Shown piece after piece: positions 17,668-24,313 of a DNA stretch of 27,691 bases. The position numbers and the translations under genes were made by a program. How positions within the stretch are numbered: position 1 is the stretch's first letter; every line of letters starts with the position of its first letter. The DNA is from a virus: the IMG/VR virus record IMGVR_UViG_3300025131_000322, positions 1-27,691 of that record; one strand, given 5' to 3'. Under the pieces are notes generated by a model, which was given only the letters and a program-made list of their open reading frames with translations, ran no database searches and was not told the origin of the DNA.

Positions 17668-19022
17668 TGAACAGAAATTTCCTTGACTACGACGAATACG
17701 ATGTTGAGCATCCGGTGGCCACTAATACCTTATCCTCTGAGTCCACCTATTTTCAGCGCTCTTTGTATAGAGAAGCAATTTATCCTAGCAATTTGCCTGC
17801 CCCCTTAGACATGTGGTATGGAAAAATTTATTATGGCAAAATTGATCAACTCCAAAATAGTATCATCGTCCGTACGGAAAATTTGAAGCCCGTTATGGTA
17901 AGTGTGGGAACCAATATTTACGCCTTAGATGCTCTGGTTGATGCTTTTGTGGCTTTTTCAGCGCACATGAGGCGGGCGCAGCTTGGAGGATTTCTTTCGA
18001 CGTTGGGTAATCCTGACTTAGTAGATGTGATGGCACACAAAGGCTACGTCGACTCCACCCAGGCATATCGCCAGTTTACTAATAGTTTTTATGGGGCTTT
18101 TAATGCAAAAACACGACCAGATGAAAAGAATAAGATTGACGATTTTCAATCTTTTTTGAGTGTATATACTCCATATTTGAAAAAGGTGTCGGCCGCGATG
18201 GGGGTGACAAAAAGCACCTTCATCTTAAGTCGTCAGCTTGATATACATAGTTCAGGGCTGGCCCTCTCCATAAGCAGCGGCCCCCCGGACAAGGATGCTT
18301 ATAAATATAAGAATTTTATTGACGATCCCAATTTTGCTTTTTACGCCGCATCTGCCAAAAAATTTGGTCTTATTATCGACAAGAATCGACCGTGGATATT
18401 AGCTTTAGATCTTTTTAGTAATGCTGCGCTAAAATATATAGGAAACTACTATAATACAGATTTGGGTCATGGCTTAATCGATAAAGAAACCTTTTTTTAT
18501 TGTAACTACACTCCTACTTATTTGACCGATATCGAGGAGCTTAAAACTATTCTTGTTAATTCATATCTAACGTTTGTGGCCCAGAATCCTTACAGAGAAG
18601 AGAGAGTATATCTTCCACATTGTGATAAATATGGGGTGGAGTTAGAAGACCGGATCCCGCGGCCGGCTACTGGGCTACGCGCTGACCTGACTGATGGCTA
18701 CATGATGAATTTTTATTTGCAACTGCGCCATGCGGAGGCCCAACAACCCTTCCGCCTAACTCCACAGCATTATTTGGATTTAAATAATATATACACGGTT
18801 CAGGCTCTCAAAAACATCACCCCTCTTCAGAATGGGGCTCGGTGGATTAATTCTCTTTTCCGAGATTATATTTATGGGCGTAATTATCTAAAGTATGCAA
18901 ATAGAAAAAGTGTAAATCATTTATTAAACCTTGACACGGGCCCCAGCTTTGGTACAATAACAACTACAGGCGCCCCTTCTCCAACGGCGGGTGGCACTGG
19001 GGGTGGTGGCACCTCTTATTAG
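17667..19022 (+). CDS. Hypothetical protein at the end of the structural block (451 aa)
   Basis: I do not recognise this family. The chosen ATG overlaps the stop codon of the hub-like gene (TAATG) and has a G-rich stretch (gggggga) upstream; an in-frame ATG at 17643 would add eight residues. The protein is rich in Tyr, Phe, Asn and Leu, with no signal peptide or clear membrane segment. Notable parts are FSAHMRRAQLGGFLSTLGNP, KKFGLIIDKNRPWILALDLF, and a tail of Thr, Gly, Pro and Ser. It is the last gene before the replication block and is probably co-transcribed with the baseplate genes. A virion structural role is most likely from position, but a replication-associated role cannot be excluded. 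Confidence 0.6.
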   Translation: MNRNFLDYDEYDVEHPVATNTLSSESTYFQRSLYREAIYPSNLPAPLDMWYGKIYYGKIDQLQNSIIVRTENLKPVMVSVGTNIYALDALVDAFVAFSAHMRRAQLGGFLSTLGNPDLVDVMAHKGYVDSTQAYRQFTNSFYGAFNAKTRPDEKNKIDDFQSFLSVYTPYLKKVSAAMGVTKSTFILSRQLDIHSSGLALSISSGPPDKDAYKYKNFIDDPNFAFYAASAKKFGLIIDKNRPWILALDLFSNAALKYIGNYYNTDLGHGLIDKETFFYCNYTPTYLTDIEELKTILVNSYLTFVAQNPYREERVYLPHCDKYGVELEDRIPRPATGLRADLTDGYMMNFYLQLRHAEAQQPFRLTPQHYLDLNNIYTVQALKNITPLQNGARWINSLFRDYIYGRNYLKYANRKSVNHLLNLDTGPSFGTITTTGAPSPTAGGTGGGGTSY

Positions 19023-19033
19023 GCGGAGGTCGA

Positions 19034-20224
19034 GTGACATTATTTCAACTATTAGATACCAAGACCGAATGTATCGGGTACTATGCTAATAATATGATCA
19101 ATTCCCAGCAAGAGCTGCCCTGCGCCGGCGAGACGTGGGATTATTCTCCACGACTACCTGGCAAGATGTATGAACTGGCGCGCCTTTATAGCTCCGGAGC
19201 CTCTCTCACAGACGTTTGTCCAGCAGAGTTGAAGACCGACTGGGAGCGCATTAAGAAGACGCTTAAATCGTGCCTGAAAGCCTTTGGAGCATCCCGTCTT
19301 TCTTTAGATGAAAATTGTTTTTATGATGTATTGCCCCAATATTTTCTCTTTGAATATCTAAACGCCAAAAACAAGATTACTCAACATGTATTAACCACGT
19401 ATCAACGCCCTCACAATTATGAATTTATGTATAATTTAGTGGAGATGCTTTCAGATATTCGTGCACGGCCCCTACACATCGAAATTGATCCTATTAAACA
19501 TCTGTTAAGTTCGGTGGGGGGGAAGAACTTTCACCGCACCCTTCGAAACATTAAACACGCATGCGCTTATAATGCATGGGGAACCGTAACTGGGCGTTTA
19601 TCTACTGATCCCGGTACATTTCCCATTTTAACAATGAATAAAGAATTCCGCGCATGTGTACAGCCTCAGAACGATTGGTTTGTTGAACTGGATTTTAACG
19701 CTGCCGAACTTCGGATACTGTTGGCGCTCACGGGAACCGAGCAGCCGACTACTGACATCCATGATTGGAATCGTAAGAAGGTTTTTAAGAATACTTTAAG
19801 TAGGGACGAAGCTAAGGTGAAAACATTCGCATGGTTGTATTCCGAGCGAAACCATAGTGATCTGGACCGACTTTATAACAAGGATTTAGTGCGAAATAAG
19901 TACTGGGATGGCTGTAAAATTGAGACAGACTATGGCAGAATAATAGAGAACGTAGACGCGCACCATGCGCTCAATTACATCGTTCAAAGCACCACAATTG
20001 ACATGGTGCATGAGCAGGCTTACAAAGTTTATGAGCTTTTGAAGGGGAGAAAGAGTCATATTTCATTTTTGATTCATGATGCTGTGTATATCGACCTCGC
20101 GGAGGAAGACCGCTATGAAATTTTAAATTTACTTGACACCTTCAAGAACACACGTTATGATATGTTCAAGGTCAACGTTTCTGCCGGCCGAAATCTTGGT
20201 GAAATGAAAGGATTGAGACTATGA
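19034..20224 (+). CDS. Compact family A DNA polymerase (polymerase domain only)
   Basis: The protein extends DNA strands and is probably the phage replicative or repair polymerase. The motifs of the Pol I family are clear: TGRLS at 186-190; motif A D220-FNAA-E225-LR (equivalent to E. coli D705 and E710); motif B with R257, K261, F265 and Y269 at the exact spacing of R754, K758, F762 and Y766; the N314...Q318-S-T region; and motif C H348-D349-A350. The usual second carboxylate of motif C (E883) is Ala here. With 396 aa it is much shorter than T7 polymerase (704) or Klenow fragment (about 605), and no 3'-5' exonuclease domain is visible. The start is GTG with ggaggt upstream. Its stop overlaps the next gene (ATGA). 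Confidence 0.88.
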   Translation: MTLFQLLDTKTECIGYYANNMINSQQELPCAGETWDYSPRLPGKMYELARLYSSGASLTDVCPAELKTDWERIKKTLKSCLKAFGASRLSLDENCFYDVLPQYFLFEYLNAKNKITQHVLTTYQRPHNYEFMYNLVEMLSDIRARPLHIEIDPIKHLLSSVGGKNFHRTLRNIKHACAYNAWGTVTGRLSTDPGTFPILTMNKEFRACVQPQNDWFVELDFNAAELRILLALTGTEQPTTDIHDWNRKKVFKNTLSRDEAKVKTFAWLYSERNHSDLDRLYNKDLVRNKYWDGCKIETDYGRIIENVDAHHALNYIVQSTTIDMVHEQAYKVYELLKGRKSHISFLIHDAVYIDLAEEDRYEILNLLDTFKNTRYDMFKVNVSAGRNLGEMKGLRL

Positions 20225-20544
20225 AAGAAAAGAAACTCTACTATAAACTTGTCCGCGACCGTATTCCAGAGATTATTGAAGAGAGTGGGAAGGAATTTTC
20301 AGTATGCCAAGTACCAGAGGAACGCCTCCAAGACTACGCTATGCGAAAATTGCAAGAAGAAGTGATGGAGTTTGTCGAGAATCCGTGCGCGGAAGAAGCA
20401 GCTGATATCATGGAAATAATGAATTTTATTTGTTACCGCTTGGGTATTCACGACCATACTATTGTCGCGTATGCAACTGCAAAGCGTGTCAGTCGCGGAG
20501 GGTTTGATATGGGGTATATTTTGGAGTGGGTTGACGAAAAGTGA
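20221..20544 (+). CDS. MazG-like nucleoside triphosphate pyrophosphohydrolase (COG4997 type)
   Basis: Enzymes of this all-alpha NTP-PPase superfamily hydrolyse nucleoside triphosphates to monophosphate and pyrophosphate. The N-terminus YYKLVRDRIPEII is a hallmark of the COG4997 subgroup. The metal-binding pattern is present as E46-E47-x2-E50 in the first helix and E59-x2-D62 in the second (EEAADIMEIMNF). The length of 107 aa is normal. The ATG overlaps the polymerase stop by four bases (ATGA), and its own stop overlaps the next start (GTGA), so the three genes are probably translated together. In phage biology such enzymes are linked to dNTP pool cleaning or to alarmone control; the exact substrate cannot be seen. 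Confidence 0.85.
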   Translation: MKEKKLYYKLVRDRIPEIIEESGKEFSVCQVPEERLQDYAMRKLQEEVMEFVENPCAEEAADIMEIMNFICYRLGIHDHTIVAYATAKRVSRGGFDMGYILEWVDEK

Positions 20545-21383
20545 AGATCGTAGGACTTGGAAGGGCTGGATGCAGCATAGCGAAAACTTTTTCTAAGTTT
20601 CCGCAGTACGAAACCTATGGCATTGATACGTGTCGCGACGCAGATATTACCATCAAGACTAGAGAGAGCCACGAAGCCTATGACCAACATTTTCCTAATC
20701 TGAAGAAGCGTCTCAAGGTTACTAATAGCGAAGTATGTGTGGTACTAGCCGGGACGGGCGTGATCTCGGGGGGCATCCTTCGTCTGTTAGAGCAGTTGCA
20801 AGGCAATAGAATTCGACTGGTCTATATTCAACCTGATTTGGCTCTAGCGAGTGAAGTACAAAAGATGCAGGAAAAAATTGTAAGAAACGTCTTGCAAGAG
20901 TACGCGCGCTCGGGCCTCTTGGAAACTATGTATCTGATCGATAATCAAATGGTGGAACGGGGCATTGGGGATGTTCCCATTATGGGATACTATGATGTAC
21001 TCAATCAGGCTATTGTTAATACTCTTCACATGATTAATATTTTTGAAAATAGCGAAGCCGTGATGGGGAGCTTTATCCGTCCCTCTCCGGTCAGTCGGAT
21101 TGCCACGATTGGAATCGTGGACATTGAAGAAAAAGAAGAAAAATGGTTTTATGACTTGACAAACGGTCGTGATGTGGTATACTACTATGGTATCAATGAG
21201 GAAGAGCTTAAGGAGGATGGCACTTTGTTTGGAAACATTACCACCTATGTGAAGGCGCAAATTATGCCGGGAGTTAATGTTTCGTATGGTGTTTTTCAAA
21301 CGTCCTATGAACAAAAATATTGTTATTGCATTAAGTATTCTTCTATGGTACAATCATATTTAGACGATCAGGATATTAGCTGA
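20541..21383 (+). CDS. Divergent tubulin/FtsZ-like protein
   Basis: The 280-aa protein resembles FtsZ in layout. The N-terminus MKIVGLGRAGCSIA matches the first FtsZ strand and glycine loop (IKVIGVGGGGGNAV); GIDT at 27-30 matches FAVNT. VVLAGTGVISGG at 67-78 occupies the place of the tubulin signature loop GGGTGTG in a reduced form. Next, VYIQPDLALASEVQKMQEK resembles VTKPF...EG..R...A, and MYLIDNQMV...DVLNQAI..TLHMI resembles the LI.IPNDKL...DAF..AN.VL...V region. The acidic catalytic loop in the C-terminal part of FtsZ (NxDxxD) is not visible, so GTPase activity is doubtful. The start is GTG, overlapping the previous stop. A different Rossmann-type fold remains possible. This is my own recognition by eye and not a database match. 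Confidence 0.55.
   Translation: MKIVGLGRAGCSIAKTFSKFPQYETYGIDTCRDADITIKTRESHEAYDQHFPNLKKRLKVTNSEVCVVLAGTGVISGGILRLLEQLQGNRIRLVYIQPDLALASEVQKMQEKIVRNVLQEYARSGLLETMYLIDNQMVERGIGDVPIMGYYDVLNQAIVNTLHMINIFENSEAVMGSFIRPSPVSRIATIGIVDIEEKEEKWFYDLTNGRDVVYYYGINEEELKEDGTLFGNITTYVKAQIMPGVNVSYGVFQTSYEQKYCYCIKYSSMVQSYLDDQDIS
21326..21354 (+). promoter_or_regulatory. Possible sigma70-type promoter for the SSB gene
   Basis: TTGCAT (21326-21331) and TACAAT (21349-21354) are separated by exactly 17 bases. The -10 box matches five of six consensus bases, the -35 box only three. It lies inside the 3' end of the tubulin-like gene, about 65 bases before the SSB start. A transcript from here would begin with the hairpin at 21364-21387. 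It is weak evidence alone, but the position suits a gene that needs its own expression. Confidence 0.33.
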
Positions 21384-21387
21384 TCGT
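21364..21387 (+). promoter_or_regulatory. Leader hairpin before the gp32-like SSB gene
   Basis: ACGATCAG (21364-21371) and CTGATCGT (21380-21387) form a perfect 8-bp stem with an 8-base loop, spanning the stop codon of the tubulin-like gene. After it come 30 A-rich bases with little structure, containing the Shine-Dalgarno sequence aaggag and ending at the SSB ATG. No T run follows, so it is not a normal terminator. The layout resembles the T4 gene 32 autogenous operator (structured element, then unstructured A-rich ribosome site). I could not find a convincing pseudoknot. Confidence 0.45.
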
Positions 21388-21417
21388 ACTATAACCCAAC
21401 TATAAGGAGATAAAAAA

Positions 21418-22197
21418 ATGGGTATCAATTTAGATAAGATGAGAGAGAAGCTCTCGTCACTACGCGGAGAAGGAAACTCCTCAAATGACACATTCTGGCG
21501 CCCCGAAGACGGGGAACAGACTATTCGAATCGTTCCGACAGCGGACGGAGACCCCTTCAAGGAAATGTGGTTTCACTACAATGTCGAAAAGGGCGGCTTC
21601 CTATGTCCCAAGCGCAACTACAGTGACGAGTGTCCTGTGTGTGAGTTCGCCTCACAGTTGTGGCGCGAAGGCGCAGACAACAACGATGAGCACAGTAAGA
21701 AGGTCGCAAAGTCCCTCTTCGTGCGGCAGCGTTTCTTCAGTCCTGTGATGGTTCGCGGGGAAGAAGAGAGAGGCGTACGCATATGGGGCTATGGCAAGAC
21801 TGCCTACGAGAATCTTTTGACTCTCGTGCTCAACCCAGAGTATGGTGATATCACCGATACAGAGACAGGCACCGACCTGCAGATGACCTACGGGAAGCCG
21901 CCAGGGGCTTCCTTCCCACAGACGAAACTTGTACCTCGACGTCGGTCATCCCCGCTTTGCGAGGACCTGACCCCCGAGAAGTGCGCTGAACTTCTTGATG
22001 CTATCCCCGATTTTGGGGGGCTGTTTGATAGAAAGTCGACTGCTGATGTACAAACAATTCTTGATAATTTCGTCAACTCTCAGGTTGATGATCCCGAGAG
22101 CGTAAGTAGTGAGACTACACGTTATGGGACTTCGGCGTCTACCGACACCGAAACGAATGCTGTTGATGCCGCTTTCGCAGAGCTTGGCGCTCTCTAA
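21418..22197 (+). CDS. Single-stranded DNA-binding protein, gp32-like
   Basis: The protein coats single-stranded DNA during replication and recombination and works with UvsX and the helicase. A zinc site of the gp32 type is visible: H53, C63, C72 and C75 (FHYN...FLCPK...ECPVC), the same His-Cys-Cys-Cys order as T4 gp32. The N-terminal basic segment (LDKMREKLSSLRG) suits the cooperative-binding domain, and FWRPEDGEQTIRIVP begins the OB-type core. The C-terminal 40 residues are Ser/Thr/Asp/Glu-rich and end in a short acidic helix, as expected for the protein-interaction tail. At 259 aa it is slightly shorter than T4 gp32 (301). A strong ribosome site aaggag precedes the ATG. Confidence 0.88.
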   Translation: MGINLDKMREKLSSLRGEGNSSNDTFWRPEDGEQTIRIVPTADGDPFKEMWFHYNVEKGGFLCPKRNYSDECPVCEFASQLWREGADNNDEHSKKVAKSLFVRQRFFSPVMVRGEEERGVRIWGYGKTAYENLLTLVLNPEYGDITDTETGTDLQMTYGKPPGASFPQTKLVPRRRSSPLCEDLTPEKCAELLDAIPDFGGLFDRKSTADVQTILDNFVNSQVDDPESVSSETTRYGTSASTDTETNAVDAAFAELGAL

Positions 22198-22204
22198 TAA
22201 TCCC

Positions 22205-22240
22205 CCCCACAGGGAGGCACAGGGTTATCAGGTGTCTCAT
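22205..22240 (+). repeat. Repeated hairpin element, copy 1 (before the H1-like gene)
   Basis: A stem is formed by GAGGCAC (22214-22220) and GTGTCTC (22232-22238), with one G-T pair and an 11-base loop AGGGTTATCAG. The left flank is CCACAGG. A second copy lies at 22459-22488 before the next gene. Both copies sit between a stop codon and the Shine-Dalgarno sequence of the following small gene. The 5' arm contains a ggagg sequence that the stem would hide. No T run follows, so this is not a standard terminator. Confidence 0.6.
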
Positions 22241-22257
22241 ATTAGAAAGGAAGGGTT

Positions 22258-22446
22258 ATGACTACTGAAACGAACCGACTTGAGGAGCTTATTACACTGC
22301 TTGAGAATACTCGCGCAGATCATGAAAAGTTCTTTGTCCGCGGCAATAATGCTGCCGGCACGAGGATTCGCAAAGCAATGCAAGAAGTAAAGACATTAGC
22401 TCAGGAACTGCGGACCGACGTCCAAGAGACAAAAAACGCAAACTAA
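22258..22446 (+). CDS. Histone H1-like (Hc1 family) small DNA-binding protein
   Basis: The 62-aa product matches the short Hc1-type histone H1-like proteins found in several bacterial groups. The key segment is RGNNAAGTRIRKAMQEVKTL (residues 28-47) followed by AQELRTDVQETK. In the family, 'kGNkAAGtRxRKxmQelkxlaqelRxevqelk' is the conserved pattern. The N-terminus (LEELITLLENTRADHEKFFV) also fits. The long Lys/Ala-rich tail of chlamydial Hc1 is missing, as in other short members. The protein could bind or organise phage or host DNA, which is inference. A strong ribosome site (aaggaaggg) precedes the ATG. A repeated hairpin element lies upstream. Confidence 0.72.
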   Translation: MTTETNRLEELITLLENTRADHEKFFVRGNNAAGTRIRKAMQEVKTLAQELRTDVQETKNAN

Positions 22447-22458
22447 ACCTGGACAAGC

Positions 22459-22488
22459 CACAGGGAGGCATGGGCTACAGATGTCTCA
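22459..22488 (+). repeat. Repeated hairpin element, copy 2 (before the 163-aa gene)
   Basis: A stem is formed by GAGGCAT (22465-22471) and ATGTCTC (22481-22487) around the 9-base loop GGGCTACAG. Compared with copy 1, the last C-G pair of the stem is replaced by T-A, so both partners changed while pairing was kept. The flank CCACAGG and the loop bases GGG..TA..CAG are conserved. An ATG at 22470 lies inside the hairpin and would start the downstream frame 15 codons earlier, but it is poorly placed for ribosome access. Confidence 0.6.
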
Positions 22489-22514
22489 CATTTATCAAAA
22501 GGAAAGAGTATAAA

Positions 22515-23006
22515 ATGGGAAGTATTATAGAAACACTTCAGGAACTTAATGTGAGCGATGAGGATTTTGTTTATTTGAATTATACGGATACTGCTAGCGT
22601 ATGGCACATTGCGGATGACCATATTGAGACAGCGCTGGCGGAGACTAATACGGCAGAAATGCTGGCGAGGTTGCTGGCGTGCCCCGCTAAAGTTACGGTG
22701 CTGTCGCGCTATGATGAAGACATTTTAAGTTACATGCGCGCCGAGGGAATGCTAGAGGATTACGATCGAGAAGGGGGGTTCGAAGAATACCTGACCGAGA
22801 AGATTCAGGAAGAGGCATACCAATACGATTTGTTAACGATCTCTACGGAGCGGCATGACCATAAACGCGGAACCTGTGAGGTTGCATCCAACGTTAAGGT
22901 CCTCGCCGGGGAACTCTATCAGATGGGAGACCGCCTCGCGGATGCGTTTGTGAGCGCCTTTGACGTCGTGGTACAAACGCAGAATGGAACGCTTACGCTA
23001 TCGTAG
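22515..23006 (+). CDS. Hypothetical protein between SSB and UvsX (163 aa)
   Basis: I do not recognise this protein. It is acidic, mainly helical, and has no membrane segment or signal peptide. Notable segments are MGSIIETLQELNVSDEDFVY, SVWHIADDHIETALAE, MLARLLACPAKVTVLSRYDE and a C-terminal amphipathic helix LYQMGDRLADAFVSAFDVVV. The chosen start has a clear ribosome site (aaaggaaagag) and lies after the second hairpin element. An in-frame ATG at 22470 would add 15 residues but lies inside the hairpin. It shares its upstream element with the H1-like gene, so the two may be regulated together. Function unknown. Confidence 0.7.
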   Translation: MGSIIETLQELNVSDEDFVYLNYTDTASVWHIADDHIETALAETNTAEMLARLLACPAKVTVLSRYDEDILSYMRAEGMLEDYDREGGFEEYLTEKIQEEAYQYDLLTISTERHDHKRGTCEVASNVKVLAGELYQMGDRLADAFVSAFDVVVQTQNGTLTLS

Positions 23007-23015
23007 GCGAAGACG

Positions 23016-23177
23016 ATGTGGGCTTGTATGGTGGGGTGCGCATGCTTCTTCGTAGTATTTATGATTATGGACACGCGCCGCGAGATAAGAGAGATTGGTG
23101 AACAGGTGAGCATGCTGCAGCAAGACTTTATATCAGAGATTAACGATCGCTATGGAGATCTCCGTGGCAAAGAGTAA
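23016..23177 (+). CDS. Small predicted membrane protein (53 aa)
   Basis: This short frame begins with MWACMVGCACFFVVFMIM, a continuous hydrophobic stretch long enough for one membrane helix, then DTRREIREIGEQVSMLQQDF, an amphipathic helix suited to a short coiled coil, and ends in RYGDLRGKE. The frame starts 9 bases after the previous stop and overlaps the start of the UvsX gene by up to 26 bases, as is common for real phage genes. The Shine-Dalgarno sequence is weak (gcgaag). Function unknown; a small anchor or scaffold protein is possible. Support comes from the bipartite protein pattern and from filling the only gap in this block. Confidence 0.5.
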   Translation: MWACMVGCACFFVVFMIMDTRREIREIGEQVSMLQQDFISEINDRYGDLRGKE

Positions 23178-24285
23178 ATCAAAAGCGGGGAAAGTTTCGA
23201 TCGACGGGCTTCGCACCCTCATTAATAAAACATCCGGACTCGAAGTTGCCCACAACTTAAACCAAGCAAATCCCACAGAAGTAAAAGAATGGATTCCTAC
23301 GGGTTCACGCTGGTTGGACTCTATTGTTTGTAGGGGGCAGCTTGCTGGTATTCCTGTGGGTAAATTCACGGAGATTGCTGGCCTGGAATCAACCGGCAAA
23401 TCTTTTATGGCCGCACAGGCGGCAGGGAATGCCCAGAAGATGGGGATGAATGTTATCTATATGGATTCTGAATCGGCGATTGACCCCGGCTTCCTTGAAC
23501 GCGCTGGGTGTGATATAAACGAACTTATCTATGTTCAGGCACAGTCGGTTGAACATGTACTAGAAACTGTTGAAAACGTTTTGAAGTCAGGAGCAGAAAG
23601 AACCCTGTTCATCTGGGATTCCTTGGCCATGACTCCAACTATCACAGATGTGGAGGGGGACTTCAATCCTCAGTCCACGATGGCAATGAAGGCGCGCATC
23701 CTCTCCAAGGGGATGTCTAAACTAACCATCCCGATTGCAAATACCAAGTCAGCCTTCCTGGTTCTCAACCAGTTGAAGACCAACATCCCCCAAGGACCAA
23801 ATGCTCGCATCGTCGCAATGACGACCCCCTTCATCACCCCCGGCGGGAAAGCCATGCACTATGTATATTCACTGCGCGTGTGGCTTACGGGACGCAAGGC
23901 CAAGTCTGCTTTCATCGAAGACGAGAGCGGCTTCCGCATCGGCTCGGAGGTGAAGGTCAAACTTGAGAAGTCTCGTTTCGGCACACAGGGGCGCAACTGC
24001 GCCTTTAAGATTCTCTGGGGTACCGACGAGGTTGGTATCCAAGATGCCGAGAGCTGGCTGGAAGCAATCAAGGGCTCCGACAATCTTAAACAAGCAGGCG
24101 CCTGGTTCTCCCTGGTCCATAAGGATGGTAAAGAAGAGAAGTTCCAGACTGCCCATTGGATTGAAAAGCTTAAAGACAAGAAGTTCAAGAACCGAGTGTT
24201 CGAGATTATGGATGAAGAGATCATTCGTAAGTTTGACACGCGCGAGGGCAGCGCTGAGGATTTCTACGACGTAGATAAAGAATAG
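23152..24285 (+). CDS. UvsX/RecA-like recombinase
   Basis: The ATP-dependent recombinase forms filaments on single-stranded DNA and drives strand exchange for recombination-dependent replication and repair. Walker A is GLESTGKS (77-84), Walker B is LFIWD (152-156), and a catalytic acidic site is in DSESAID (105-111). NQLKTNIPQG and the following segment FITPGGKAMHYVYSLRVWL correspond to the RecA loop 2 region. At 377 aa it is close to T4 UvsX (391). An alternative start, GTG at 23164 (giving MAKSKSKAG...), has a better ribosome site (ggag at 23154-23157, spacing 6) than the ATG at 23152 and may be the true one. It partners with the gp32-like SSB upstream. Confidence 0.9.
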   Translation: MEISVAKSKSKAGKVSIDGLRTLINKTSGLEVAHNLNQANPTEVKEWIPTGSRWLDSIVCRGQLAGIPVGKFTEIAGLESTGKSFMAAQAAGNAQKMGMNVIYMDSESAIDPGFLERAGCDINELIYVQAQSVEHVLETVENVLKSGAERTLFIWDSLAMTPTITDVEGDFNPQSTMAMKARILSKGMSKLTIPIANTKSAFLVLNQLKTNIPQGPNARIVAMTTPFITPGGKAMHYVYSLRVWLTGRKAKSAFIEDESGFRIGSEVKVKLEKSRFGTQGRNCAFKILWGTDEVGIQDAESWLEAIKGSDNLKQAGAWFSLVHKDGKEEKFQTAHWIEKLKDKKFKNRVFEIMDEEIIRKFDTREGSAEDFYDVDKE

Positions 24286-24291
24286 AACTAT

Positions 24292-24313
24292 TTATAAGTG
24301 ATGAAACTTATAA
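24292..24313 (+). promoter_or_regulatory. Hairpin with start codon in its loop
   Basis: TTATAAGT (24292-24299) and ACTTATAA (24306-24313) form a perfect 8-bp, A/T-rich stem. The 6-base loop GATGAA contains the ATG at 24301. No good Shine-Dalgarno sequence is present before this ATG. The element could influence translation start of the 75-aa gene. The stem is weak and may be chance. Confidence 0.3.

Noticed and set aside
22214-22238. Hairpin copy 1 read as a terminator after the SSB gene
   Set aside because: The stem is followed by atattagaaagg and not by a T run; the second copy with a conserved loop suggests another role.
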